64,000 nucleotides of DNA. Source: Siphonodentalium dalli. Taxonomy: Eukaryota; Mollusca; Scaphopoda; Gadilida; Siphonodentaliidae. Every line of letters starts with the position of its first letter. Position 1 is the first letter of the stretch. The stretch lies in contig CP136065.1 of NCBI GenBank assembly GCA_032622095.1, forward strand, positions 204,176,618-204,240,617, in the 5' to 3' direction. Below, piece by piece: positions 55,078 to 64,000 of this stretch. The notes beneath the pieces are model-generated. The model saw only the letters and a program-made list of their open reading frames with translations. It was not told the DNA's origin and made no database searches. A program made the position numbers and the translations under genes.

Positions 55078-55912
55078 ACGAGCCCGGGATAAATATGTAA
55101 CCTTCTGTAACACATTGGGAATCGCGGAACAATGGCCCATCCCATTGGACTCCTTATGTATATTTGTGGCTTATTTGTTTACAAAACACTTTGCACCCAC
55201 ATCGATAATTTCAATACTTACCGCATTATCATATTGGCATAAAATCAACATGCTCCCAGACACCACTAATTCATTTTTGATCAAAAAGATTATTTCTGGT
55301 ACCAAACGACTTCGTCCCGTGATCGATATCCATCTGCCAATAACTTTACCACTCCTACATCAGATCACACAGGCCGTGTCACATATTAGCCAAAATCAGT
55401 ATGACAGCATATTATTGACAGCCCTCTTCATGATGGCTTTTTATGCATTGGCACGCATTGGAGAATTATGTCCTAAGACGCTTAGTGATGCCTCATCTGT
55501 CCTCCAGCTCCAAGACTGCTCTCTCTATCCACATTTTGCAGTTCTCGTCTTCCGTAATTTTAAACATAATTTATGCGGGGCACCACACACAATTCACATT
55601 AAGGCTCAACCATCTCGTTCAATATGTCCGGTTGCATCATTACGGGCATACTTGAATATAAGACCTTCACAGCCTGGTCCATTATTTTGCCGTGTTGATC
55701 TTAAGCCAGTACTCCGTCGAACTTTTGATAAAAAACTTTACCAGGTGCTTAATTTCTGTCAAATAAATACCAACGTCTTCAAAGGGCACTCTTTCCGAAT
55801 CGGCGCGGCTACCTTAGCAGCTCAGGTGGGATTCACGGACTTACAGATCCAACATTTGGGTCGCTGGAAAACCGATGCCTTTCATCGCTATATTCGGCAC
55901 ACTCCTTTGTGA
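55025..55912 (+). CDS. Tyrosine recombinase of the DIRS/Ngaro-type element
   Basis: The frame opens at 55025, overlapping the end of RT-RNase H in another frame, and ends at TGA 55910-55912. The N-terminal SAM-like part reads SGRQYERARDKYVTFC and then TLGIAEQWP. The catalytic part has the first Arg in LARIGELCPK, the H-x-x-R box in GHSFRIGAATLAAQVG, a Trp/His-type box in QHLGRWKTD and the nucleophile Tyr in FHRYIRHTPL. All usual positions are therefore present. Tyrosine recombinases replace integrase in DIRS-order elements and insert a circular intermediate without target-site duplication. This frame is intact, so it is the best preserved protein of the element. Confidence 0.85.
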   Translation, partial: HCQHPGQSLSRTSGRQYERARDKYVTFCNTLGIAEQWPIPLDSLCIFVAYLFTKHFAPTSIISILTALSYWHKINMLPDTTNSFLIKKIISGTKRLRPVIDIHLPITLPLLHQITQAVSHISQNQYDSILLTALFMMAFYALARIGELCPKTLSDASSVLQLQDCSLYPHFAVLVFRNFKHNLCGAPHTIHIKAQPSRSICPVASLRAYLNIRPSQPGPLFCRVDLKPVLRRTFDKKLYQVLNFCQINTNVFKGHSFRIGAATLAAQVGFTDLQIQHLGRWKTDAFHRYIRHTPL

Positions 55913-55947
55913 GCAACAACAGACAATCAGGATCAGCCGAGACCACC

Positions 55948-56134
55948 GAAAGGAAGGTCGATGCCTCTCAGACTAGGCATGGGCGTCACATGTGAGGCAT
56001 CGAAATCTCTTTCCGAGGTTTGGTTCATTCTGCGGTCTACAAAATCCTCTATCAATTCATGTTCCTACCGAAAGGCAGACCCCAACATCTCGGACTTGGC
56101 ATGGGCGTCCATTATAATGTTGGGGATTCTCTTT
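55948..56134 (+). ncRNA. Tandem pair of matched hairpins downstream of the recombinase gene
   Basis: Hairpin 1: GAAAG (55948), stem TCGATGCCTC (55958-55967) with GAGGCATCGA (55994-56003), then CTTTC (56009-56013). Hairpin 2: GAAAG (56069), stem CCCCAACAT (56079-56087) with ATGTTGGGG (56116-56124), then CTTTC (56130-56134). The main stems are different in sequence yet both perfect, while the loops share GACTNGGCATGGGCGTC and the outer GAAAG/CTTTC pair is the same. This is what a structured RNA (or a structured DNA site) under selection would look like. No known family is recognised. Confidence 0.55.
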
Positions 56135-56417
56135 CTGTACAGGGACCAAATATTTTATACCTATAGTATGGCACGTTAAACGACGTACATCAACTTGAGT
56201 CATTTAGTGCCGTTTCTTTTATCCGTCCAGATAAATAGCTAGTCATAGCCTGTTTTACCTCTTCGTTACATATCAGGCGATTTGTTTTTAATTTTTGTTT
56301 CCTCTTAAATGCCTACTATAATCATATGCATGCACATTTCCATTATATTCCTACACCCATGTTCATCAAACCATCCCGAATGTTCTTTGGCTCACCACTA
56401 ATTCCAGGTCCTGCTCC

Positions 56418-56495
56418 TTTGGTGGCCGAGTTGAAGCGTACCAAATTATTTGCAGAAACAAATTAGTGACAAAGAATTTGATCCGCTTCAACTGT
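56418..56495 (+). ncRNA. Third stem-loop in the element's 3' region
   Basis: GTTGAAGCG near 56429 pairs with CGCTTCAAC near 56485. Inside, ATTTG and CAAAT around TGCAGAAA form a second stem. It does not share the GGCATGGGCGTC loop of the preceding pair. Confidence 0.4.
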
Positions 56496-56496
56496 G

Positions 56497-56691
56497 GCGA
56501 ATTTGTCGTCCACCTCCTCGATATATATAGCTTATCACACATATATTTTTAGATATCATGTTATACATATATGACTCTGTTTTTATGGAAAAAATCATGT
56601 TAAAGTTATCCATCATCAAAATAAAAACAGTCCATTCGGGAATCAATCTTGTCTAGTGTTATACTATCTCCACCGGGGTCAGGTTCATAAA
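56497..56691 (+). repeat. Direct repeat B1 (~195 bp)
   Basis: From GCGAATTTGTCGTCC to GGGGTCAGGTTCATAAA. It matches 57279-57486 closely except for a ~13 bp insertion (TTGTTTTAAAACT) in the second copy. Confidence 0.9.
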
Positions 56692-57278
56692 TCTTAGTAA
56701 TGTAGGCCAAATCGGCTGCATTAGTAATTTATGCATCAGGCCCTGGTGCTATTTTTAGCACAGCAAAAACAAAGTTAAATTACCAAATTTCCGCTAATAA
56801 ATAATAATTAGGAAGTAACTCGATGTTTCTGTTTAATGACAACGTATTGGCACAAATAAAATAAGGATTTAATAAGCGGAAATATATAATTAAAACATTT
56901 TGAAGAAGAACTATTTTGCGTGCCGGACTACATGACTGAAGGAAAAGGACGCGCACATTGATATATTCCTCTTTTCTGCGCTCAATACAATAACAAAGAC
57001 AGAAAATTTCTGAGTTGCGGAAAAGAGCTTATTTCATCAAATTACCGCCACCTCCCCAACCAACCTCCCGAGGGTGGGTACTATCTAATTCCTGGCCTCT
57101 TATCAGGGGGTTGGTGACGTGCTTGAATCGCTCACTTTACCTTTCTGTACTTCGCCAGCATCTATCATAAGCATTCTTCATGTCCACTTTTTCTCATTCA
57201 TATGGTTCTTCTGTTCATCAAGTTTATTCATGATAGGAGTTGGTGTCGCGCATGAATCGCACACTTTTCCTCCTACCA

Positions 57279-57486
57279 GCGAATTTGTCGTCCGCCTCGA
57301 TATATATAGCTTATCACACATATATTTTTAGATATCATGTTATACATATATTGTTTTAAAACTTTGACTCTGTTTTTATGGAAAAAATCATGTTAAAGTT
57401 ATCCATCATCAAAATAAAAACAGAGTCCATTCGGGAATCAATCTTGTCTAGAGTTTTACTATCTCCACCGGGGTCAGGTTCATAAA
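57279..57486 (+). repeat. Direct repeat B2 (~208 bp)
   Basis: Second copy of 56497-56691. Together with the 587 bp between them they resemble the B1-A2-B2 end of elements with split direct repeats. Confidence 0.85.
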
Positions 57487-58350
57487 ATAGTGATTGCATG
57501 GGGCGATAATATGTGGGTACAATTTAGATTATCCCATGCAACAGAATGTTTGTATTCTTAGTACCATAAAATAGAACCAGGTATAAAGTATACAGTGTGT
57601 TAAATTCACCACAACCCTGAATATTATATACATACTACTATTAGTACTATATGAATCATGGAATGGTAGTGGTGAATCGATTCGAGGTAGGCCTAATACT
57701 AGTAATATGTGACAATGCGATATTCGAAGACTTAAATGCAATTATAATTTATGTGGCGACAAGTGAAAAGAAAAAGATGTATTAGTTTTGTGATACCCAT
57801 AATATATGAAACGGTTAGGGCCTACGGGATTTTCATGACCGGTTAACCACTTGAATTAACTAAGGTTAACCACAGCCATGTAGGCCTACATTGACATACC
57901 GTATGCATGTCTATATCATAATAAGTATGACGTCTATTATACACAACAAGTGAACAAACGATTTGTTGGTAGGCAGCGTAGGCTCCTCAACTCGAATAAG
58001 ATATTTTTTACCCCCAAACCAAAGAAATAGTAATTTAGGGGTGTTTAATCAGATTGAGTACCTTTAATAGCAAAAGTCCTGATAATTATCTCACTGAGAC
58101 ATGATAGGTAATGAATAAGCATTTATACTTCCATAAAATTATATAACCATTGCACCACCTGACCTGTAAATATACACAGCAACTTTAATGTCAATATAAT
58201 ATTAATGTAATATATTTGTACAAGGGTCTTGCCTTCACAAGTCCAGCTTTTGTGGGGTCATGTTGTATATAAAATGTTATTATTTGATAATATCAAATAA
58301 AACTTATTGAATTTGAATTTGAAAAAACTTTCTAAATTCTCAATTGCCAG
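57487..58350. other. No gene seen
   Basis: AT-rich. Near 58290-58320 the tail AATAAAACTTATTGAATTTG followed by AATTTGAAAA resembles a LINE or SINE 3' end. Confidence 0.45.
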
Positions 58351-61300
58351 TACCCATTTCAACAGTACCCATTTCAAGTACTAGTACCGGTAACCATGAG
58401 GTTGGAGATGGCAGTGAGGAAAGACAGAAATTGGATGAAAAAGTAATCGAACTATTGGCTGGTATGTTGTAGTTACAGTATAATTACTCGGTAGAGTATG
58501 GAATTAGTGTGAAGGTGGGAAGTTTAAGTTTAAGAAATTGTTGTTGATTTCGTTATCAAATTAGAAGAGCAATTATAGTACATCCCAAACTTTGCATTTT
58601 CAATAACTACTTAGCTGAACTACGCATCATAGATAGTGATAGAATGATGTAACAAACATTTGTGATGTTCATTTTATTTTTGTAACTGTAATCACATTAA
58701 CCTTTTCATGACGGGAGCCATATTATATACCATTTGAAAGAGGAAGCTCCAAAACATTGTGTTATCAAATTATCCGATGTAATAAAACTATTAACATGTT
58801 GTTTTTGTTGAGGCACCGACATGTATTTGTGCTTAAGTTACATCTGGATTGTACTACAAAGTCTATTATTTTCAATGGATGCGGAATAACTCTATATCTT
58901 AGTTTGAATTATGTTGCATTCGAGGAGTGGGATGGGGGAAATGTTTCTATGATTTCAGCTATTTTTTATCACTCTATAAAACCATAGTATTTTAATCATA
59001 TATTATTTCATAGATTGTTATTAAATCCATATATCAAGGCACTGTGAAAAAAAAATGTTGACTCGAAAATTAAATGGGGCTTTAACATGTATAATGTATG
59101 TGTAGAAGACACTGGCTCAGTATGAGTTACAATGTATATAGATATCAAACTTTTGAAACATTTCAGCAAACAAGAAACTAGAGGACAGGAACACAGAACT
59201 GGTGTCCAGAAACAGTCTTTTGTTGTCTGGTATGTTCAACTATGTACTTAAGCACATATCATTCTTGTTCATAATTTGTTGTCTTCTTTATAAAATTTTC
59301 ACAAATTGGAGGAATTAACAATATAAAAATTATTTATTTCTATATTATTTTGAAATTTATAAGATTGATTCGACATGGCTTTTTACTGGTAGTAGGGTGA
59401 CTACCCTAGTGGTGGTAGGTTGATAACATTTAAGTAAATAAAATCTTAAAGAAGTAATGTTGATGATTTTTTTATCCATAACTACAACACTCTTGAAGAA
59501 AAATTGAAATTATCCAATATCTATCTTGAAATGAAACTGTTAAAACATTTTAGCAAAGAAAAAACTGGAGGACAATGTCCAAGAACTGGAATCAAGAAAT
59601 GTTCTTGGGCGGCTTTAACATGTATAATGTATGTGTAGAAGACACTGGCTCAGTATGAGTTACAGTGTATATAGATATCAAACTTTTGAAACATTTCAGC
59701 AAACAAGAAACTGGAGGACAGGAACACAGAACTGGTGTCCAGAAACAGTCTTTTGTTGTCTGGTATGTTCAACTATGTACTTAAGCACATATCATTCTTG
59801 TTCATAATTTGTTGTCTTCTTTATAAAATTTTCATAAATTGGAGGAATTAACAATATAAAAATTATTTATTTCTATATTATTTTGAAATTTATAAGATTG
59901 ATTCGACATGGCTTTTTACTGGTAGTAGGGTGACTACCCTAGTGGTGGTAGGTTGATAACATTTAAGTAAATAAAATCTTAAAGAAGTAATGTTGATGAT
60001 TTTTTTATCCATAACTACAACACTCTTGAAGAAAAATTGAAATTATCCAATATCTACCTTGAAATGAAACTGTTAAAACATTTTAGCAAAGAAAAAACTG
60101 GAGGACAATGTCCAAGAACTGGAATCAAGAAATGTTCTTGGGCCTTTAACATGTATAATGTATGTGTAGAAGACACTGGCTCAGTATGAGTTACAGTGTA
60201 TATAGATATCAAACTTTTGAAACATTTCAGCAAACAAGAAACTGGAGGACAGGAACACAGAACTGGTGTCCAGAAACAGTCTTTTGTTGTCTGGTATGTT
60301 CAACTATGTACTTAAGCACATATCATTCTTGTTCATAATTTGTTGTCTTCTTTATAAAATTTTCATAAATTGGAGGAATTAACAATATAAAAATTATTTA
60401 TTTCTATATTATTTTGAAATTTATAAGATTGATTCGACATGGCTTTTTACTGGTAGTAGGGTGACTACCCTAGTGGTGATAGGTTGATAACATTTAAGTA
60501 AATAAAATCTTAAAGAAGTAATTTTGATGATTTTTTTATCCATAAGACCATAACTACAACACTCTTGAAACATATTTCTAATATATGAACTATTTCCAGT
60601 ATATGTCATTGGCTGAACTATTGGCATTTGTTTATCAGCGACTTGAGCGTCCTGAGTGTTCCTTGCTTCATATCATTCATTTGAAAAATTGAAATTATCC
60701 AATATCTACCTTGAAATGAAACTCTTAAAACATTTTAGCAAAGAAAAAACTGGAGGACAATGTCCAAGAACTGGAACCAAGAAATGTTCAATTATTTTGT
60801 GGTATGTTGTTAGTTACAGTACTTTTACTTGAAGTTGTGATATTTTCATTAATTGTTACTATAATTAATGTTTCACAATTTAAAATTTGAGATTTGACTT
60901 GGTGCATTATTAACACTTTCATGACTGGTGCTGTGCTGGTGCAGCATTAAATATATTGTGCCAGTCTCCCATATATCCCATAGGGAGCCTCGCATACATG
61001 TACCTGTTTATAAGTACTACATGGTACTTTAATAGAACAAAATATTATTTGTTTTTTCCTGTTGCACACACTTCTGTAATTATAAGACCAATGGTCGTAA
61101 CTTCAAATTGCACACTTTTCAGATATTCACCCATAGTGGTAAAACCATAAATATATCCCAAGAACAATATTAAATTGCTAAAATAAAATGTAAGGGAGCA
61201 CTGGCTTATGAGGTGTGTGTGTTCATTCTTTGATATTGCCTTATTCCTTTGATATGTGCAGCCCTGTTAAATTGGAGAAAATTGTACAATATTTGCACTT

Positions 61301-61523
61301 AGCAGGCTTGAATAGATATATCTTCTTGGTCTCAAGTTCAAATATATAGATTTGTAAAAAAAAATCTTATACATGTACCATACTGAAATGAAACTCTTCA
61401 AACTTTTTAGCTCAGAAGAAACTAGAGGAAAAAAAACAGCAAGATGAACAGAAACAGCAAGATGAACAGAAACAGCAAGATAAACAGCAAGAAATTGTTA
61501 ACTATTTACTCTTGAGTGCCTAA
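58351..61523 (+). CDS. Coiled-coil protein gene made of symmetric 63 bp exons
   Basis: Exons with consistent phase 1-1 junctions: 58351-58461 (111 bp), A1 59167-59229, A2 59700-59762, A3 60231-60293, B3 60739-60801 (63 bp each) and a terminal exon 61411-61523 ending in TAA. The A exons read NKKLEDRNTELVSRNSLLLS and B reads KKKLEDNVQELEPRNVQLF, each 21 residues, i.e. three heptads. The first exon ends LDEKVIELLA. The last reads QKKLEE, then KQQDEQ three times, then IVNYLLLSA. Two further B-type segments (59554 and 60087) have the acceptor but lost their donor. Since every exon is 3n and phase 1-1, any of them can be skipped or added without a frameshift. The protein should form a parallel or antiparallel coiled coil. 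I recognise no named family, and 5' exons may lie outside the part I can read. Confidence 0.6.
59082..60546 (+). repeat. Tandem triplication of a ~531 bp exon-containing unit
   Basis: Units start at CTTTAACATGTATAATGTAT near 59082, 59613 and 60144. Copies are nearly identical, differing by few substitutions (for example CTAGAGG against CTGGAGG in the A exon). Both junctions show the same AATGTTCTTGGGC joint inside the B exon, so the third copy arose from an already duplicated array. The third copy breaks off near 60546. Confidence 0.9.
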
Positions 61524-61756
61524 TAGTCATACATGTATGTTTATATATTTTTTTCAGATGAAATTTGCACCTGTACGTTCCTTAGTTGGCCCTGTAAGTT
61601 TCATAATTTTTACCATGTCTGATATGTGAACCTGCCTAATTCTTTGATTATTCAAATATCAGTATGAACTGCTCAAAAATAGAAGTATACATGTTTACTG
61701 CAGTTAATGGGTACATATTTAACTTTATATTCACTAGTGTCTATTATTAATATTTA
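61524..61756. other. Possible extra exon 61558-61592
   Basis: TTTTTTTCAG at about 61548-61557 followed by ATGAAATTTGCACCTGTACG and a donor-like CCT|GTAAGT at about 61593 could be a small exon. Its relation to the TAA at 61521-61523 is unclear. Confidence 0.25.
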
Positions 61757-62375
61757 CAACAAGAGGTGTGCACTCGAGTGCTAGCATACCCCCACCGTGG
61801 CAAATTCAACCCGCATTATCCGTAAACCCAATAAATTTTTTTTTTAACTTTAAAGAAAATTCGGACTAATAATATCGATATGGTGTCACAAGAAGCTCGT
61901 ACAGAAAACATTATTCAAATTGGTTCATATTTGATAAAGTTATTAAGTCGGACAGAATTTTCTAAGTCAAAATAAGTCGAAAATGAAGTGTAATATTACG
62001 AAAAACAGTCTGAGCCCATCCCTAGCCGCATCATGTAGAGAGGGTATTGTGAGAAGCATGTATACCAAAAATTATTGAAATCGGTTCATATTTGTTAAAG
62101 TTATTAAGTCGGACAGAATTTTCTAAGTCAAAATAAGATGAAAATAAGGCGCAACTTGAAAAAAAAAAGTCGGACCGAACGCAATTAGCATCATGCGGAG
62201 AGGCAGTCCTAAGGAGATTGCATACAAAAAATTATTGAAATCGGTTCATAGCTGTTCGAGTTATGAGGTCGGACGGACGGTACGACACACGGACGGAGAA
62301 AGCGTGACAGACGGACGGACAGACGCAGTCAATCCAGTATATCCCCCCATTTTCTTCGAAAGTGGGGTATAATAA
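61757..62375 (+). repeat. Dispersed repeat R1, full-length copy with 3' hairpin
   Basis: Starts ACAAGAGGTGTGCACTCGAG. It has two internal sub-units of about 130-180 bp, seen as TTCATATTTGTTAAAGTTAT and GTCGGACAGAATTTTCTAAG repeats, then ACGGACGGACAGACG, and ends with TATATCCCCCCATTTTC and GAAAGTGGGGTATAATAA, a strong terminal hairpin. It is non-coding and has no TIRs. Confidence 0.8.
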
Positions 62376-62854
62376 ATTATTGTAAATGTTAGAGATAAAC
62401 ACATGATAAACTATGTACTAGTATAGGAGATATCTGGTACTCTTATAATTAAGTACCCTGTGCCATTATTCCAAATTGCACTGTTATTATGATTTTGGAG
62501 ATTTTCCACCCTGTACTAATATTCCAAATTGTAAGTTCTTCTATTAGTTCACCTAAAAAAAAGTTATAGCGTGTTGATGGGATAACTGGATGAACCTATG
62601 GCGATAACACTTGTTTGGTCAGGGCAGGGTTCTTTCGAGTGAATTTAGTGGACCAGATATCGGAGTGGTTCAAAATCATGCCCCTAAAGTCCCACAGAAT
62701 AACAACTGGTCAAGAAGTAATATAGCATATCTCCGCGAACGCGGCAGTCAAGCGTTAATACCAAGGGGTCAGTTGCACCCAGTGTACTGGGTGGAAAAAA
62801 GGTCAAACCAATCTATGACATGTGACCATCGCATGGATGGCTTAATCCGGTGAC
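62376..62854 (+). other. Upstream region of the second DIRS-type element
   Basis: A CCACCCTGTACTAA repeat fragment lies near 62504. From about 62560 the base composition becomes more balanced, and an open frame at 62611-62853 runs into the gag region. It may be the 5' end of the next element, but I see no terminal repeat partner in the window. Confidence 0.3.
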
Positions 62855-64000
62855 GTGGACATGGTCAGTGAGATAATCACTTCTTTGCTAACGCTTGTCG
62901 AGCAAACAGCTTCCGAAATGGCGGACAAAAAAGCTGTTTTTCAGGAGATTCCCATAATAGATATTTGGCTTAATGACGATGTCTTAGACATTTTTGCAAG
63001 TGATCCGGAAGATTCCACTTTCGAGGGCTTCGTCTCTCCAGTTAGGCCTTTTTCGCAGCGGGCCTCCACCGTGGCATTTGATAGTAAATTAACAAGAGTC
63101 GCATCTTCGTCGGCCTCAGCTATCCAGTCGGACATGCCTCCTATTGTCATGGCTAATACTACTGTGCAAAAATCACTGGTACGCAAACGCAAGGCTCCGG
63201 TTTCTAAAACAACCACATCTAAAAAATCTAAAAATTCGGCTTCCAAAAGCACAACTGTCACCTCATCGGCGGTTTCTGAGCCATTACCTGCATCGACAGT
63301 GCATAATATCATGGAGATCATAATAGGTCTACGGGAACATATAGATCAGTTGTCCCAACCTTCTGGGGAACATCAAAGCATAAATCCACACAGACACGTG
63401 ACCTTGTCACCCCAGGGTGGGATGGATGTTTCCTTCCATGAGGAATCTCTGGCACATTCTCATTCTGACATGAACTCATGCAATAATGACATACATTGTA
63501 CATCAATTTTTTGATGATACTGCCGATTCTGATAGAGAATCTTTACCCGATCTTTCTGTTGATCAACACGACTTCCAGGTCGGACCAGATGTAAATTCCC
63601 GCATTGCTGATTTTGCCGTCCGTAGTTGCACAGTTCTTTCGGCAAAGGACAAATTAATTCCGATTTTGGTCAAATATTGCATTCCAAGTAATGCGGTGAA
63701 AATCGCTCCACCACGTGTTAACTCAGAGATATGGAGCGCAATTCATTCCCAAAATTTAAAAATAAATGACGCAAGTCTTCAACAAATGCAGAAGACCTTT
63801 TCCATGAGCATGGCTTTGCAAATAAACTTACTATCTAAATTGAGAAACTCTACAGATAAAATACAAGAGGATGTGGTTAAGCAGTGTCTCATTGATAATG
63901 TGATTATTCTCGGACATGGCATCTATGGTCTGTCCATGTTCAGAAGGAAAAGCCTAATGCATGTTCTCAAACCACAATTTCGTGGGTTATTGTCGCCTAA
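62855..64000 (+). pseudogene. Gag-like gene of a second DIRS-order element, cut by the window edge
   Basis: The first frame (62855-63514) starts MDMVSEIITSLLTLVEQT, is acidic at first (SDPEDSTFEGFVSP), then basic (KSLVRKRKAPVSK...SKKSKN). At a T6 run (63507-63512) it meets a TGA. Removing one base of register continues the protein as DDTADSDRESLPDLSV. The continuing frame reads PPRVNSEIWSAIHSQNLKIN, DASLQQMQKTFSMSMALQIN and LLSKLRN, the core pattern of Gag proteins in DIRS1-type elements (V-N-x-E-I-W, D-x2-L-Q-x2-Q). It remains open to the end of the window. The frameshift in a homopolymer could be real or an assembly error. Confidence 0.7.

Larger units (their letters stand above)
50004..57486 (+). 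mobile_element. DIRS-order retrotransposon, Ngaro-like
   Basis: Order on the plus strand is SGNH-like frame, palindrome array, gag, RT-RNase H, tyrosine recombinase, hairpin pair, and a direct repeat pair (56497-56691 and 57279-57486) enclosing 587 bp. The lack of LTRs, presence of a tyrosine recombinase and absence of a methyltransferase fit Ngaro. A split direct repeat plan (A1...B1-A2-B2) predicts a copy of the 587 bp segment at the 5' side. I did not see one, so the left boundary is uncertain. Confidence 0.6.

Noticed and set aside
55948-56134. Hammerhead or other known self-cleaving ribozyme
   Set aside because: I checked both strands for CUGANGA with GAAA at the three-way junction and do not see the core. 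No other ribozyme consensus that I know fits.
62941-63321. Minus-strand 126-codon ORF
   Set aside because: Antisense shadow of the gag frame of the second DIRS-type element.

Overview
The window looks like nuclear DNA from a marine invertebrate, AT-rich and dense in repeats. Several genes have GT-AG introns, polyadenylation signals are present, and I see no operons or bacterial ribosome-binding sites. The mix of KDZ-like CxC genes, a MULE-derived gene, BEN-domain genes, DIRS/Ngaro-type tyrosine-recombinase retrotransposons, a Ty3/gypsy remnant, a LINE remnant and many dispersed AAGATGGCC-type and AAGGTCA-type repeats fits a lophotrochozoan or invertebrate deuterostome. I cannot fix the phylum from sequence alone.

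Layout, left to right. 0-13 kb: tandem and dispersed repeats, a pair of ~735 bp inverted repeats (6.38-7.11 and 10.13-10.87 kb) that encloses a C2H2 zinc-finger reading frame (9.14-9.83 kb, minus), and a 553 bp element with a 10 bp target-site duplication. 13-26 kb: minus-strand exons of a KDZ-like gene with a CxC zinc motif (26.0-20.5 kb, possibly ending at 13.5 kb). Between them lie a hAT-like composite, a 42 bp minisatellite split by a TIR element, and a 1.8 kb satellite with G-runs. A short LTR retrotransposon (24.28-25.89 kb) is inserted in the CxC exon. 26-33 kb: repeats rich in TCAAGGTCA sites, then the terminal exon of a BEN-domain gene (32.2-33.0 kb). 35.8-39.5 kb: remnants of a LINE, a gypsy pol and a second KDZ-like gene with nonsense codons.

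41.9-49.4 kb (plus): a multi-exon MULE-transposase-derived gene that keeps a D-D-E triad but has one in-frame TGA, followed by exons for a proline-rich, coiled-coil, BEN-like protein. 50.0-57.5 kb: a DIRS-order retrotransposon, most like Ngaro, with an SGNH-hydrolase-like frame, gag, RT-RNase H and tyrosine recombinase. It has an array of short palindromes upstream and a pair of matched RNA-like hairpins downstream. 58.4-61.5 kb: a gene built from phase 1-1 exons of 63 bp, each coding three heptads of coiled coil, with a recent tandem triplication. From 62.9 kb to the edge: the gag of a second DIRS-type element.

Most coding material here is transposon-derived. The best candidates for working host genes are the BEN exon, the MULE-derived gene, the coiled-coil exon array and the KDZ-like minus-strand gene. 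The last of these seems disrupted.
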